A DNA stretch of 64,000 bases from Sinosporangium siamense (GTDB lineage Bacteria; Actinomycetota; Actinomycetes; Streptosporangiales; Streptosporangiaceae). Each line of letters opens with the position of its first letter. Position 1 is the first letter of the stretch. The stretch is taken from the NCBI RefSeq assembly GCF_016863435.1, contig NZ_BOOW01000035.1, positions 1-64,000 of the forward strand, written 5' to 3'. The position numbers and the translations under genes were made by a program. Below, in pieces: positions 53,332 to 62,208 of this stretch. The notes beneath the pieces are model-generated. The model ran no database searches. It saw only the letters and a list, made by a program, of their open reading frames with translations, and had not been told where the DNA came from.

Positions 53332-53486
53332 ACCAGCCCACCGCACCGGACAGCCTTACCGGGCGGCCCACCAGGTGACCGCACCAGCCCACCGCACCGA
53401 ATGACCGCACCGGACAGCCCCACCGGGTGACCGCACCAGCCCACCGCACCGGATGAGCGCATTGGGCAGCCCCACGGGGTGACCAC
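53332..53486. repeat. Three tandem 51-52-bp repeats between yajC and ruvB
   Basis: Units begin ACCAGCCCACCGCACCG at 53332, 53383 and 53435 (51, 52 and 52 bp). Degenerate related words extend to both sides. The rest of the gap 52904-53629 shows no gene. Minus-strand open frames here repeat phrases such as GWCGHPVG and are a by-product of the repeats. Confidence 0.8.
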
Positions 53487-53629
53487 AAGGGGTGGCCGCT
53501 CAAGCCGGGCCACTCAAGCTCGGTCGCTCCGAGGCAACCGCATGCCGGTCGCCTTGGCAGCACACCGGCCGGTGAGGCGGCCCCGATGCCGACGGCGATC
53601 GGCGTCGGACCGGCACTCGCCGCGGCGGG

Positions 53630-54670
53630 TCAAGGTGCGTCGTCCGCGGGATTGGCCCCGAATGCGTCGGGAGGTGGGGGGAGCCCCAAGTGGACCCACG
53701 CCGCCGCCGTCGCGACGCGCCCCCTCGGGGTGCGGGCCAGCAGGCCCTGGCGCACGAGGAACGGCTCGGCCACCACCTCGACCGTCTCAGGCTCCTCCCC
53801 CACCGACACCGCCAGCGTGGACAGGCCCACCGGCCCACCGCCGAACTTGCCGAGCAGCGCCCGGAGCACCGCCCGGTCCAGCCGGTCGAGCCCCTCCGCG
53901 TCGACCTCGTAGAGATCGAGTGCCGCGGAGGCCAGCTCCCGCGTGATCACACCGTCGGCGCGCACCTCGGCGAAGTCGCGCACACGGCGCAGCAGGCGGT
54001 TGGCGATCCGGGGCGTGCCCCTCGACCGCCTGGCGATCTCGTGGGCCCCGTCCTCGGGCAGCCCGATCCCGAGCAGCCGCGACGAGCGGTGCAGCACCCG
54101 CTCCAGCTCGGCCACCTCGTAGAACTCCATGTGCGCGGTGAACCCGAACCGGTCGCGCAGCGGCGCCGGCAGAAGGCCCGCCCTCGTGGTGGCGCCGACC
54201 AGGGTGAACGGCGCGATGTCCAGCGGGATCGCCGTCGCGCCCGGCCCCTTGCCGACCACGATGTCGACCCGGAAGTCCTCCATCGCGAGATAGAGCATCT
54301 CCTCGGCCGGCCTCGCCATGCGGTGGATCTCGTCGATGAACAGGACCTCACCCTCGGCGAGCGTCGACAGGATCGCCGCGAGATCCCCGGCGCGTTCCAA
54401 CGCCGGCCCGGAGGTCACCCGCAGCGGCGCCCCCAGCTCAGCCGCCACGATCATGGCCAGCGTCGTCTTGCCGAGCCCCGGCGAACCACTCATCAGCACG
54501 TGATCCGGCGGCCGCGACCGGCGAAGGGCACTCTGCAACACCAGCGAGAGCTGCTCACGGACACGGCCCTGCCCGATGAACTCGTCAAGCCTCTTCGGCC
54601 GCAACGCGGCCTCGATCAGCCGCTCGTCGCCCTCGGCGTCGGGAGACACCAGCTCCCTGTCCGCACTCAC
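53630..54670 (-). CDS. ruvB: Holliday junction branch migration ATPase RuvB
   Basis: AAA+ motor that drives branch migration with RuvA. The protein has 346 residues, with Walker [10 protein letters not shown] (usually GPPGLGKTT) near residue 60 and Walker [13 protein letters not shown]. Sensor 1 is GATTRAG, and the arginine-finger region is [20 protein letters not shown]-terminal winged helix is followed by a short proline-rich tail. The start is GTG 54670 with GGAGGG eight bases upstream; the longer frame is unrelated repeat-derived sequence. Confidence 0.96.
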   Translation of the reverse strand: MSADRELVSPDAEGDERLIEAALRPKRLDEFIGQGRVREQLSLVLQSALRRSRPPDHVLMSGSPGLGKTTLAMIVAAELGAPLRVTSGPALERAGDLAAILSTLAEGEVLFIDEIHRMARPAEEMLYLAMEDFRVDIVVGKGPGATAIPLDIAPFTLVGATTRAGLLPAPLRDRFGFTAHMEFYEVAELERVLHRSSRLLGIGLPEDGAHEIARRSRGTPRIANRLLRRVRDFAEVRADGVITRELASAALDLYEVDAEGLDRLDRAVLRALLGKFGGGPVGLSTLAVSVGEEPETVEVVAEPFLVRQGLLARTPRGRVATAAAWVHLGLPPPPDAFGANPADDAP

Positions 54671-54801
54671 CGCCGCTTTCCCTCCAGACCACCACACGAT
54701 GCCGACCACATGTCCGCACCCACCCCTGACTGCATGAGCCTCCGAACCACATGGTCCTGAAACGCCGCCCGGCCAGGCAACTGCCGTACACTCACCGGCG
54801 A

Positions 54802-55250
54802 CCACCTCCCCGGAGACCGCTAAAGCAGCCATCAGGCGAACGCCTCCAGAACCGGACACCCGTCCGAGCACCACCCGGGAGACCGCCAAAGCAGCCATCC
54901 GAGGAACGCGCCCACGGCGCCGATGGCCACCACGCGCTCACCACCGCCCACCTCCCGGAAGACCACTGAGGCAGCCGTCCAGGGAACGCGCCCACGGGGC
55001 CGAGGGCGCGCTCACCGCCGCCCACCTCCCAGAGGACCGCTGAAGCAGCCATCGGGCGAACGCCTCCAGAACCGGACACCCGTCCACCCACCTCCCGGAA
55101 GACCGCCGCAGCCATCCGAGGAACACGCCCACGGGGGCGAGGGCGCGCTCACCGGCGGCCACCTCTCAGCGGACCGCCGGAGCAGCGATTCGGGGAACGC
55201 ATCCCGAGCCAGGACCACGCGATCAACGTCGTCCACCTCCCGGAGGGCCG
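54802..55250. repeat. Seven ~66-77-bp tandem units between ruvA and ruvB
   Basis: A motif CCACCTCCCGGA-GACCGC recurs at about 54802, 54871, 54948, 55022, 55088, 55159 and 55232. The last copy lies within and just before the 3' end of ruvA. Two alternative inner segments occur, one with GAACGCCTCCAGAACCGGAC (units 1 and 4) and one with GAACGCGCCCACGGGGCCGA (units 2, 3, 5). The array fills the gap between ruvA and ruvB. Confidence 0.85.
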
Positions 55251-55861
55251 CTGAGGATGCGCAGAGCCGATTTGAGGAGGGCGGCCACCTGAGGGGTGCG
55301 GCCGAGGGCGAGTTCGGCGTCGGCCTCTCGGGCGACCAGGGCCACCGCCTCGTCGGCGTCGCGTGCCGTGTAGCCCAGGCCGACGAGGCCCGTGTGAACC
55401 TGATCGCGCCACGGCGGGGTGGGGGCGTGGCCGTTGACGGAGGCGACGACCGGCTCGCCGGGTGCGCCGAGCTTGTCCTTGAGCTCCAGGACGATCCGCT
55501 GGGCGCCTTTCTGCCCGATGCCCGGCACCTGGGTGAGCGCCTTGAGGTCGCCCGAGGCCACGGCGAGACGTAGTGCGCCAGGAGTGTGCACGGCCAGCAT
55601 GGAAAGAGCGAGCCGGGGACCGACGCCGCTCGCGGTCTGAAGCAGCTCGAAGACCACGCGCTCGTCGTCGTCGGCGAACCCGTAGAGCGTCAGCGACTCC
55701 TCACGCACGACAAGCGAGGTGGACAGCCGGGCAGTCTCACCCACCCGAAGCGTGGAGAGCGTGCCCGGTGTGCAGTGCACCTGGATGCCCACCCCGCCGA
55801 CCTCGACGACGGCCGATCCGAGACTCTTGGCGGCCACCCGCCCCGCCACCGACGCGATCAC
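55223..55861 (-). CDS. ruvA: Holliday junction DNA helicase subunit RuvA
   Basis: Tetrameric junction-binding protein. The 212-residue protein has the N-terminal OB domain (IASVAGRV...VEVGGVGIQV), the helix-hairpin-helix domain with VPGIGQKGAQRIVLELKDKL, and the C-terminal RuvB-binding domain. The start is GTG 55861 with GAGGAG seven bases upstream. The last residues (LSGPPGGGRR) are encoded by sequence that belongs to the tandem repeat array continuing downstream. Confidence 0.95.
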   Translation of the reverse strand: MIASVAGRVAAKSLGSAVVEVGGVGIQVHCTPGTLSTLRVGETARLSTSLVVREESLTLYGFADDDERVVFELLQTASGVGPRLALSMLAVHTPGALRLAVASGDLKALTQVPGIGQKGAQRIVLELKDKLGAPGEPVVASVNGHAPTPPWRDQVHTGLVGLGYTARDADEAVALVAREADAELALGRTPQVAALLKSALRILSGPPGGGRR

Positions 55862-56093
55862 GACAGGGCTCCTCTCCGCATTGGGCACACCTCACGCCCG
55901 GCCACGGCACGCACCGCCCCATAAGACACGCTCATGACACCCCTCCTCCACGAAACCGACGCACCCCAGCGTCACCTGTCACACCCCGCGAGCCCACCCC
56001 GGTCACGACACCGCACCCCGCCATATAGGCCACACAGAGCTCCACCACACAAAGCCTCGCCATACAGAGCCGCACTGCACAAAGCCCGGCCGG
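55862..56093. other. Gap between ruvA and ruvC
   Basis: No gene. The segment 55970-56090 has loosely repeated CACAAAGCC/CAGAGCC words, so this gap too looks repeat-derived. Confidence 0.4.
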
Positions 56094-56663
56094 TCACGAC
56101 GCGCTGCCCCTGCGGATCCGGCTGGGCGGCGCGCTCGCGCGGGCCTTGGCGATGGCGTCGGCCATGCGGTTGGTGAGACCGCCGCGCCAGACGTGGCAGA
56201 TGGCGAGGGCCAGGGCGTCGGCGGCGTCGGCGGGTTTGGGCATCTCGGCCAGGCGCAGCAGGCGTGTCACCATCAGGCCGACCTGCTTTTTGTCCGCTGT
56301 GCCGCTGCCGGTGACGGCGGCCTTGACCTCGCTCGGGGTGTGGAGCGCGACGGGGAGGCCGCGGCGGGCGGCGCAGGTGATCGCGACCGCGGACGCCTGG
56401 GCGGTGCCCATGACGGTGCGCAGGTTGTGCTGGGCGAAGACCCGCTCGACCGCCAGCACGTCGGGCTTGTGCTGGTCGAGCCAGCGCTCGATCTCGGCCT
56501 CGATGGCCACGAGCCTGACCCCGATGTCGTCGTCGGCCGCCGTGCGGACCACCCCCACGTCGACCAGGGTCAGCGGTGCGCCCGGACGCCCTTGGACCGC
56601 TCCGAGCCCACATCGGGTCAACCCCGGATCGACTCCCATCACGCGCAACTCGGGCAGACGCAC
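56094..56663 (-). CDS. ruvC: Crossover junction endodeoxyribonuclease RuvC
   Basis: Cuts Holliday junctions symmetrically. The 189-residue protein has the catalytic acidic residues in [11 protein letters not shown] (first Asp), [12 protein letters not shown] (Glu) and [13 protein letters not shown] (final Asp pair). The C-terminal tail is basic. The start is GTG 56663 with GGGGAGG eight bases upstream. yebC, which often precedes ruvC, is not seen; a repeat-rich gap lies there instead. Confidence 0.95.
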   Translation of the reverse strand: MRLPELRVMGVDPGLTRCGLGAVQGRPGAPLTLVDVGVVRTAADDDIGVRLVAIEAEIERWLDQHKPDVLAVERVFAQHNLRTVMGTAQASAVAITCAARRGLPVALHTPSEVKAAVTGSGTADKKQVGLMVTRLLRLAEMPKPADAADALALAICHVWRGGLTNRMADAIAKARASAPPSRIRRGSAS

Positions 56664-57220
56664 CGGCACCGCCTCCCCCGCGAAATCACCGGCATCCGAC
56701 CGGACACCGAACACCTGTTCGGCCCCGAACTCTACCCCTCCCGGCCGCCCGGCGCACGGCGAACATGCCCTGCGCAGCCACGAATCGAGAGGTAGTCAAT
56801 CATGTACGGCCCCGCCACCGGCCCGGCGCACGCCCGAGGTCAGGGCACAAACCGCGTGTTCGAACCTCATCTGGAATCCCGGGTCCCCGAAGGTGCGCCG
56901 CACCAGTCGCGGGCGTCTACGGGCCCGGTGGGCGGAGGCCGGCGTCACAGGCACCGGCGCCCCCCAGTCGCGCCCAGCGTCACCCGGCCACACCCAGCAG
57001 CGCCCGGCGTCACCCGGCCGCAACCGCAGGGACGGCCACCTACCGTGACGCCCAGCGTCGCCCGGCCACACCCGGCGTCGCCCAGCAGCGCCCGCAGGGA
57101 CCGCCACCTGCCCGCGACGCCCGGCCACGCCCAGGAGCGCCCAACATCTCCAGCCCCGCCCAGCGTCGCCCAACCGCGACCGCGGGGACGGCCACCCCCC
57201 GTGACGCCCGTCCCAGCGGC
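56664..57220. repeat. GC-rich degenerate repeat region upstream of ruvC
   Basis: No convincing gene. From about 56940 the DNA consists of short repeated words (CGTCACCCGGCC, CAGCAGCGCCC). A larger unit containing CAGGGACGGCCACCT recurs near 57028, 57099 and 57187, so the larger period is roughly 70-90 bp. Any ruvC promoter must lie at its left part. Confidence 0.6.
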
Positions 57221-58375
57221 CTAGAAATGGTCGATCATGTACGGACGAGCCGCGAAGACCGTGTCAAGCACCTCGTCGTCCGCCGGGGACCCTCCGGTCA
57301 GCAGGCCGGAGCGCCGAAGGGCATCCGTGGGCACACCCGCGTAGAGAGCGGAAAACGCCCCCACTCCCACATGCGTGGCGGAGTCGGCCGGCCGGGCCGG
57401 CTCCGCCGTACCCTCGCCCTTGGTGAACGTGAGCCGCCACAGGCCGGTGTTCCCGGGGCGGACGGGGTCGTCCACGTCGAGGGTGAGGTCCGCGGTCACC
57501 GAGGTGGGATAGCCGCGCGCCGAGACGGCGGTGGGCAGGTCGACGACACGCATCATCCAGGGGGTGAGCGCGACGCCCAGGACTCCGCGTTCGCCCAGCA
57601 TGTGGAACACCGGGTCGGCGGGGTCGAGCGCAGCGCGGATCGACTTCGCGGTCGAGGACGTGGAGCCGAGCAGCCCCCACAGGGTGCGTGCGGTGTGCTC
57701 GGAGGCTGCGGCCAGGTGGTCGACGTGCAGGGCGTCGCCGGCCCATCGATAGACGATGAATCCGTCGTCGGCGATGTAGAGGAAGGCCCTGTCGTCGCCG
57801 AGCCATTGGCGCCACTGGACCTCGGTGGCGCAGACGGGGCCGGAGGCGCGGGCGGCGGAATATACGCGGTGCAGGATCAGCATCACCTCGGCCGCGTCGC
57901 CCGGCCCCATACGGCGTAGCGCCACGGGATGGGCGGGCCGGACCGAGCGGAGGGACTCGGTGGGGATGACGTAGTAATGCCTCGCCCCCGCGTGTTCCCA
58001 CCCGCAGCTCCGGTAGAGGGGGGTGGTGCTGGGGTAGAGGGCCGAGACCGGATAGCCGAGCGCGGCGGCGCGCTCGACCACGGCCCTGATCATCGTGCGG
58101 GCGACGCCTTTGCCGCGGTCCTCGGGCGCGACGACGACTCCGGCGATGCCGGCGCAGGTGAGGGGCCTGCCGTACCACCATTGGCGAAAGTCGGCGATCC
58201 GGGCGCCGGCCATGATGCGGGAGCCGTCGTAGGCGCCGAGCAGCAGGCCCTCTTGCGCGCTCAGCGTGTATTTCGCCTTCCACTCCTCGGCCTCACCGGC
58301 GGACATGTGGCCGAAGGAGCGGACACGGATGGCGAGCAGGGCGTCGAGATCGGCTGGAGCGACGTCGCGAATCAT
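57221..58375 (-). CDS. Eis-like GNAT N-acetyltransferase
   Basis: A 384-residue acetyltransferase with the Eis layout. The N-terminal GNAT domain has the acetyl-CoA loop VVVAPEDRGKGVARTM, a second GNAT-like domain follows, and the C-terminal domain is sterol-carrier-like. It ends in YMIDHF, whose terminal carboxylate acts as general base in Eis enzymes. Mycobacterial Eis acetylates aminoglycosides and a host phosphatase; the substrate here is unknown. ATG 58375 (or GTG 58378) lies just after a -10-like TAAGTT (58387-58392), suggesting leaderless expression. Confidence 0.88.
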   Translation of the reverse strand: MIRDVAPADLDALLAIRVRSFGHMSAGEAEEWKAKYTLSAQEGLLLGAYDGSRIMAGARIADFRQWWYGRPLTCAGIAGVVVAPEDRGKGVARTMIRAVVERAAALGYPVSALYPSTTPLYRSCGWEHAGARHYYVIPTESLRSVRPAHPVALRRMGPGDAAEVMLILHRVYSAARASGPVCATEVQWRQWLGDDRAFLYIADDGFIVYRWAGDALHVDHLAAASEHTARTLWGLLGSTSSTAKSIRAALDPADPVFHMLGERGVLGVALTPWMMRVVDLPTAVSARGYPTSVTADLTLDVDDPVRPGNTGLWRLTFTKGEGTAEPARPADSATHVGVGAFSALYAGVPTDALRRSGLLTGGSPADDEVLDTVFAARPYMIDHF

Positions 58376-58426
58376 CACAAGTCGCCAACTTATGGCGATC
58401 GCGTGGCCCGCTCCAAACGCGCGCCG

Positions 58427-60640
58427 TCACCTCCGGGCGGCTCGGTCCCTGACGGCGTTGGCCAGCATACGTGCGCTGTACGGACTGAGCGATCGATACG
58501 TCGGGTCGACGGCGAACAGGGTCACGGTGCCGCCGCCGCGCGTGCCGCGGAGGATCGCCGCGCGGCGCGAGGGCGGCCCCTCCGGGAGGACGTCGGCCAG
58601 GTGTGCCGTACCGGCGACGGGGAGCAGGCGGGAGAAGGACGCCAGACAATCGGCGTCCTCACCGGCCTCCAGGACCGCGGCCCCCTGCTCACCGAGGACG
58701 GCTTCGCAGTCGGACATCGCGTAGACGAGACCCTGACGCCAGATGCCGCTCTCGTCCCACGAGCCGCCGACGCCGGAGAAGACCGGGTCGCCCGGCGCGT
58801 GGACGGCGAGTTCGACCAGGCCGGTGCCGATGTTCCGTACGGCGACGCCGCAGTTGAGGAGTGCCATATGCGTCCGGCCGGCCAGGACCGCGCCGCCGTC
58901 GACGCCGATGTAGTGGCCGCCGCGTTCGACGAAGCGGCGCACGGCGTCGGCCCCGTCCGCGCCGAGGCCACTTGGCTCCTCTTCGGGTTGCCAGGGCTCG
59001 CCGAACCACAGGAGGCCGGGCCGGCTGCCGCCGAGGACGGCGTCGGGGTCGCCGTTCGGCACGATCAGGACGTCGAGGTCGTCCAGTGCGCCGTTCAGGA
59101 CGTCGCCGGCCTCAAGGAGTGTGTAGGCGATGCCCTCGTGGTCGAGGAGCCGGCGGACGCCGCCCAGGTGCCCTTCGGCGGCGAAGTCCTTGACGCCCTG
59201 CCCCGCGTAGACGCCCACCGGCCGCAGCGCGCCCGGCGGGGGCGGGGAGGCGATCCACGGGAAACGGGAGGACTCCCAATCGGACGGCTGCGGGACGGCG
59301 GTCAGGTCGTCGGGCCGGATCCGCGATCGGTCGAAGCCGGGGTCCGTGGAGTCGTGCACTTGCAGCCCGAGCGTGGCCACCAGGCTCTGGTGCCTGCCGT
59401 GGGTGAGGGACAACAGGGTCCGCAGGGTGGTGTGGCGGGCTTGCGCCTGGAACACGACCAGATGGTCGGCGGTGGCGTGGACCTGCACATCGTGCATTTG
59501 CAGGGTCAGCAGGGCCCGCTGCAGCACCGCGGCGTCCTGGGCGCGCGGGATGGCGAAGTACTCCCCCGCCGCCGCGCCCGGGGGACGCCCCGCGTCCCGG
59601 ACGATCGAGGTGAGGGTGTCTGTGCCGGCGGCGGCGGTGCGCAGGATGGCCATTCCGGCCGACACCTTCTGCCGCACCCGGCCCTCCCAGGTCTGGGTGC
59701 CGGGGCGGCGGGCGCTCTCGGTGATGAACGCCGTGACCCCGCGCAGGGCCATCGCCCGGGTGAACCGCGTCTCCGGGTGCTGCGCGAGGTGCGCGAACCG
59801 GGGGTCGACTGGCCGCGGCCATCCGTGGTGTCCGGTGGGGTCGTGGAGCAGCCTCTCGTCGCGCGACCGCCACTCCTCGGCGATGGCGGCGCCGTAGACG
59901 ACCTCCTGGTCGAAGAGCCGGGGATCGTAGTCCCCGGGGCTGCCCGCCATCGTCGTGCCGTTCGGGCCGCGCGGCGACATCGGCGGGCAGAGGCAGGTCT
60001 CCTCGAACATGAGGCCGAGGTTGATGGAGTCCTCGTGCACCTCCCAGGCCAGCACGGGGTGCCATCGCCGCACGAGTTCCGCGAGGGCGACGCTCTCCGG
60101 CTCGATGAGGTGCAGATATTCACGGGCGACCTGGATGTCGTAGTGGTTGCCGTATGCCGTCAGCGCCGCCGCCCGGGGCCGCTCGCGCCACGTCGCGAGC
60201 GCCCGCTCACGCCCGTCCGGGTTCAGCAGCGGGACGATGAGCACGACAAGGCTCCGCAGTACGGCATGAGCCTCGTCGGTGTCGGCCGTGAGCCGGTCGG
60301 CCACTTCAAGCAGCGCCTCGGTCTGAGCGGCCTCGTTGCCGTAGTTGCCGGCGAGGAGCAGCACGGGGACGGGCAGGTCCTCGGGCCAGGGGCGGCCTGC
60401 CTCATCGCCGCCGGACGGCGCCGACAGCCGGCGCGCCGCCGCCCGCACGGCGGCCGGGTCGGCGAGCACGTCCGGCCTGGCGACGACGAGGGCGTTGACG
60501 GCGCGGCCCTCGCGGCTGCGGCCGAGTTCCTCCAGGGCGACCCGGGGGTCCGCGGCCAGCCGTTTCATGGCGTCGAGCACGCCGTCGTGGTCGAGGAGCT
60601 CATGGGCGGGCGGCTGGATGGCTTCGAGGGGATAAGTCAT
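58427..60640 (-). CDS. M14 carboxypeptidase-like protein fused to a GATase-like domain
   Basis: A 737-residue two-part protein. Residues about 20-330 resemble M14 zinc carboxypeptidases: NPDGRER at 140-146, a zinc-type histidine at 202 (WEVHEDS) and the catalytic glutamate at 308 (FITESAR). The first zinc motif, normally HxxE, reads NYGNE, with Tyr100 in place of His and Glu103 kept. A beta-rich linker follows. The last 290 residues look like a class I glutamine amidotransferase or ThuA-like domain, whose nucleophile elbow reads IGVDGGAVLA with Asp where Cys would be. The start overlaps the hydantoinase stop by 4 bp. Function unknown; possibly an altered amidohydrolase or peptidase of the same pathway. 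Confidence 0.75.
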   Translation of the reverse strand: MTYPLEAIQPPAHELLDHDGVLDAMKRLAADPRVALEELGRSREGRAVNALVVARPDVLADPAAVRAAARRLSAPSGGDEAGRPWPEDLPVPVLLLAGNYGNEAAQTEALLEVADRLTADTDEAHAVLRSLVVLIVPLLNPDGRERALATWRERPRAAALTAYGNHYDIQVAREYLHLIEPESVALAELVRRWHPVLAWEVHEDSINLGLMFEETCLCPPMSPRGPNGTTMAGSPGDYDPRLFDQEVVYGAAIAEEWRSRDERLLHDPTGHHGWPRPVDPRFAHLAQHPETRFTRAMALRGVTAFITESARRPGTQTWEGRVRQKVSAGMAILRTAAAGTDTLTSIVRDAGRPPGAAAGEYFAIPRAQDAAVLQRALLTLQMHDVQVHATADHLVVFQAQARHTTLRTLLSLTHGRHQSLVATLGLQVHDSTDPGFDRSRIRPDDLTAVPQPSDWESSRFPWIASPPPPGALRPVGVYAGQGVKDFAAEGHLGGVRRLLDHEGIAYTLLEAGDVLNGALDDLDVLIVPNGDPDAVLGGSRPGLLWFGEPWQPEEEPSGLGADGADAVRRFVERGGHYIGVDGGAVLAGRTHMALLNCGVAVRNIGTGLVELAVHAPGDPVFSGVGGSWDESGIWRQGLVYAMSDCEAVLGEQGAAVLEAGEDADCLASFSRLLPVAGTAHLADVLPEGPPSRRAAILRGTRGGGTVTLFAVDPTYRSLSPYSARMLANAVRDRAARR

Positions 60641-62208
60641 GAGATGGCCTTTCCTGGAAGGGGACCGACCGCCTTCACCCGGATGCGCACCGCGGGGTCC
60701 AGAAGGTAGGCGAGGGGGGTCTCGTGCACCGCGGCGATCTCGACGCCCGCCGGATCGGCGCCGGCGGCGATGGTGCGCTCGCGGGCGCGCTGGTAGAGCC
60801 GCTCAAGCCGCTCCTCCCGCCCGTCCATGCCCGCGGGGACGACCTCGTCGACCTCACGGCTGATCATGGCCACGGCGGCCCCCACGGCGTTGGCCACGTC
60901 GTGGTGCGCGGGGCGGATCAGTTCACTGCACCCGGGGGGCACCTCGGTCATCAGCCCTCCGGCGCCGCCCACCACGACGACGGGACAGTTGACGCTGGAC
61001 CGCTGGATGCGCTCGATCGACTCGGCCAGCCGGGCGTCGACCGTGTCGAGGACCGCGTGGAGGCGCTCGTCCACGGCGGCCGCCAGCGCGGGGTCGCCGA
61101 GGGTCAGCCGGCCGCGGGCCACCGCCATGTCGCTCAGGGTCGGCACGTCGCCGCCGAAGACGAGGGCCGATCTCGTGAGGGCTCCGCCCACGCTGTCGGG
61201 GCCGGCGACGACGCCGCCCGGGCCCATGCGGACCACGCTGCCGCCGCCGAGGCCGAGTGACAGCAGGTCGGGCATGCGGAAGTTCGCCCGTACGCCGCCG
61301 ATCTCGATCGCCGACGCCGAGGACCTCGGCATCCCCCCGGTGAGCACCCCGATGTCGGTGGAGGTGCCCCCGATGTCGACGACGACGGCGTCGGCGAGCG
61401 AGGACAGGTACGCGGCTCCGCGCATGCTGCTCGCCGGGCCGCTGCCGATGGTGAGGACGGGGCAGCGGACCGCCCAGTCGGCGGCCATCAGGGTGCCGTC
61501 GTTCTGCGCGACGTAGAGCCTGGCGGCGATCTTCAGGGTCCTCAGGGCCTCGGCGACGCCGTCGACCACCTCCTGGGTCACCGCAGTGAGGGCGGCGTTC
61601 AAGGCAGAGGCGCTCTCCCGGTCCGCCAGGCCGATCGTGCCGACCTCGTGGCTCATCGACACCGGCACATCGCCCGCGACCGACCGGATGATCTCGCGGG
61701 CGATCACCTCGTCCTCCGAGGTGACGGGCGAGAACACACCGGTCACGCTGAACGCGTCGGCCTCCCCCGCCGCCGACCGCGCGAAGCGCTCGATCGCCGC
61801 CACGTCGAGGGGGACGATGGGCACACCGCTGACCTCGGCGCCGCCGCGGACGATCTCGGAGGCCGCCACCACCGCGTCGCGGACGTCCTGAGGCCAGGCG
61901 CTCAGCACCGAGATGCCGAGGGTGGCGGGCGCGCCGATCCTGAGCACCGCGACCCGCCGCAGTCCGCGGCGCCGGATCAGCGCGTTGGTGGCGTGTGTCG
62001 TGCTCACCATGACGTGGTGCACGTCCGCGGGCCCCACCTCGGCGGCGCCCATGGCCGCCGCGAGGGCGTCGCGCACACCGTCGAGCACGTTCTCCGTCGT
62101 CGGGACCTTCGCCTTGGCGAGGAGGGTCAGGTCGGCCGCGAGGACGACGGCATCGGTGTTGGTGCCGCCGACGTCGACGCCGACGCGCACCCCGGGCCCG
62201 CGGCTCAC
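60637..62208 (-). CDS. Hydantoinase/oxoprolinase family protein, HyuA type
   Basis: A 523-residue protein of the ATP-dependent hydantoinase/oxoprolinase A family, with the two phosphate-binding motifs GVDVGGTNTDAVVL at the N-terminus and VVDIGGTSTDIGVL near residue 275. Family members open hydantoin, N-methylhydantoin or 5-oxoproline rings using ATP. It is shorter than classical 5-oxoprolinase A subunits and no B subunit is present, as in the subgroup paired with DUF917. It overlaps both neighbours by 4 bp. Confidence 0.88.
   Translation of the reverse strand: MSRGPGVRVGVDVGGTNTDAVVLAADLTLLAKAKVPTTENVLDGVRDALAAAMGAAEVGPADVHHVMVSTTHATNALIRRRGLRRVAVLRIGAPATLGISVLSAWPQDVRDAVVAASEIVRGGAEVSGVPIVPLDVAAIERFARSAAGEADAFSVTGVFSPVTSEDEVIAREIIRSVAGDVPVSMSHEVGTIGLADRESASALNAALTAVTQEVVDGVAEALRTLKIAARLYVAQNDGTLMAADWAVRCPVLTIGSGPASSMRGAAYLSSLADAVVVDIGGTSTDIGVLTGGMPRSSASAIEIGGVRANFRMPDLLSLGLGGGSVVRMGPGGVVAGPDSVGGALTRSALVFGGDVPTLSDMAVARGRLTLGDPALAAAVDERLHAVLDTVDARLAESIERIQRSSVNCPVVVVGGAGGLMTEVPPGCSELIRPAHHDVANAVGAAVAMISREVDEVVPAGMDGREERLERLYQRARERTIAAGADPAGVEIAAVHETPLAYLLDPAVRIRVKAVGPLPGKAIS

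Noticed and set aside
54890-55236. Minus-strand frames with repeated phrases such as SSGRW and LPGGG
   Set aside because: They are translations of the tandem repeat array; no start with a ribosome-binding site, and unit length is not consistently a multiple of three.
57929-60709. Plus-strand 926-codon frame opposite the M14-like gene
   Set aside because: Antisense shadow with Asp/Val/Arg-rich translation and no motif, while the minus strand has ordered catalytic motifs.
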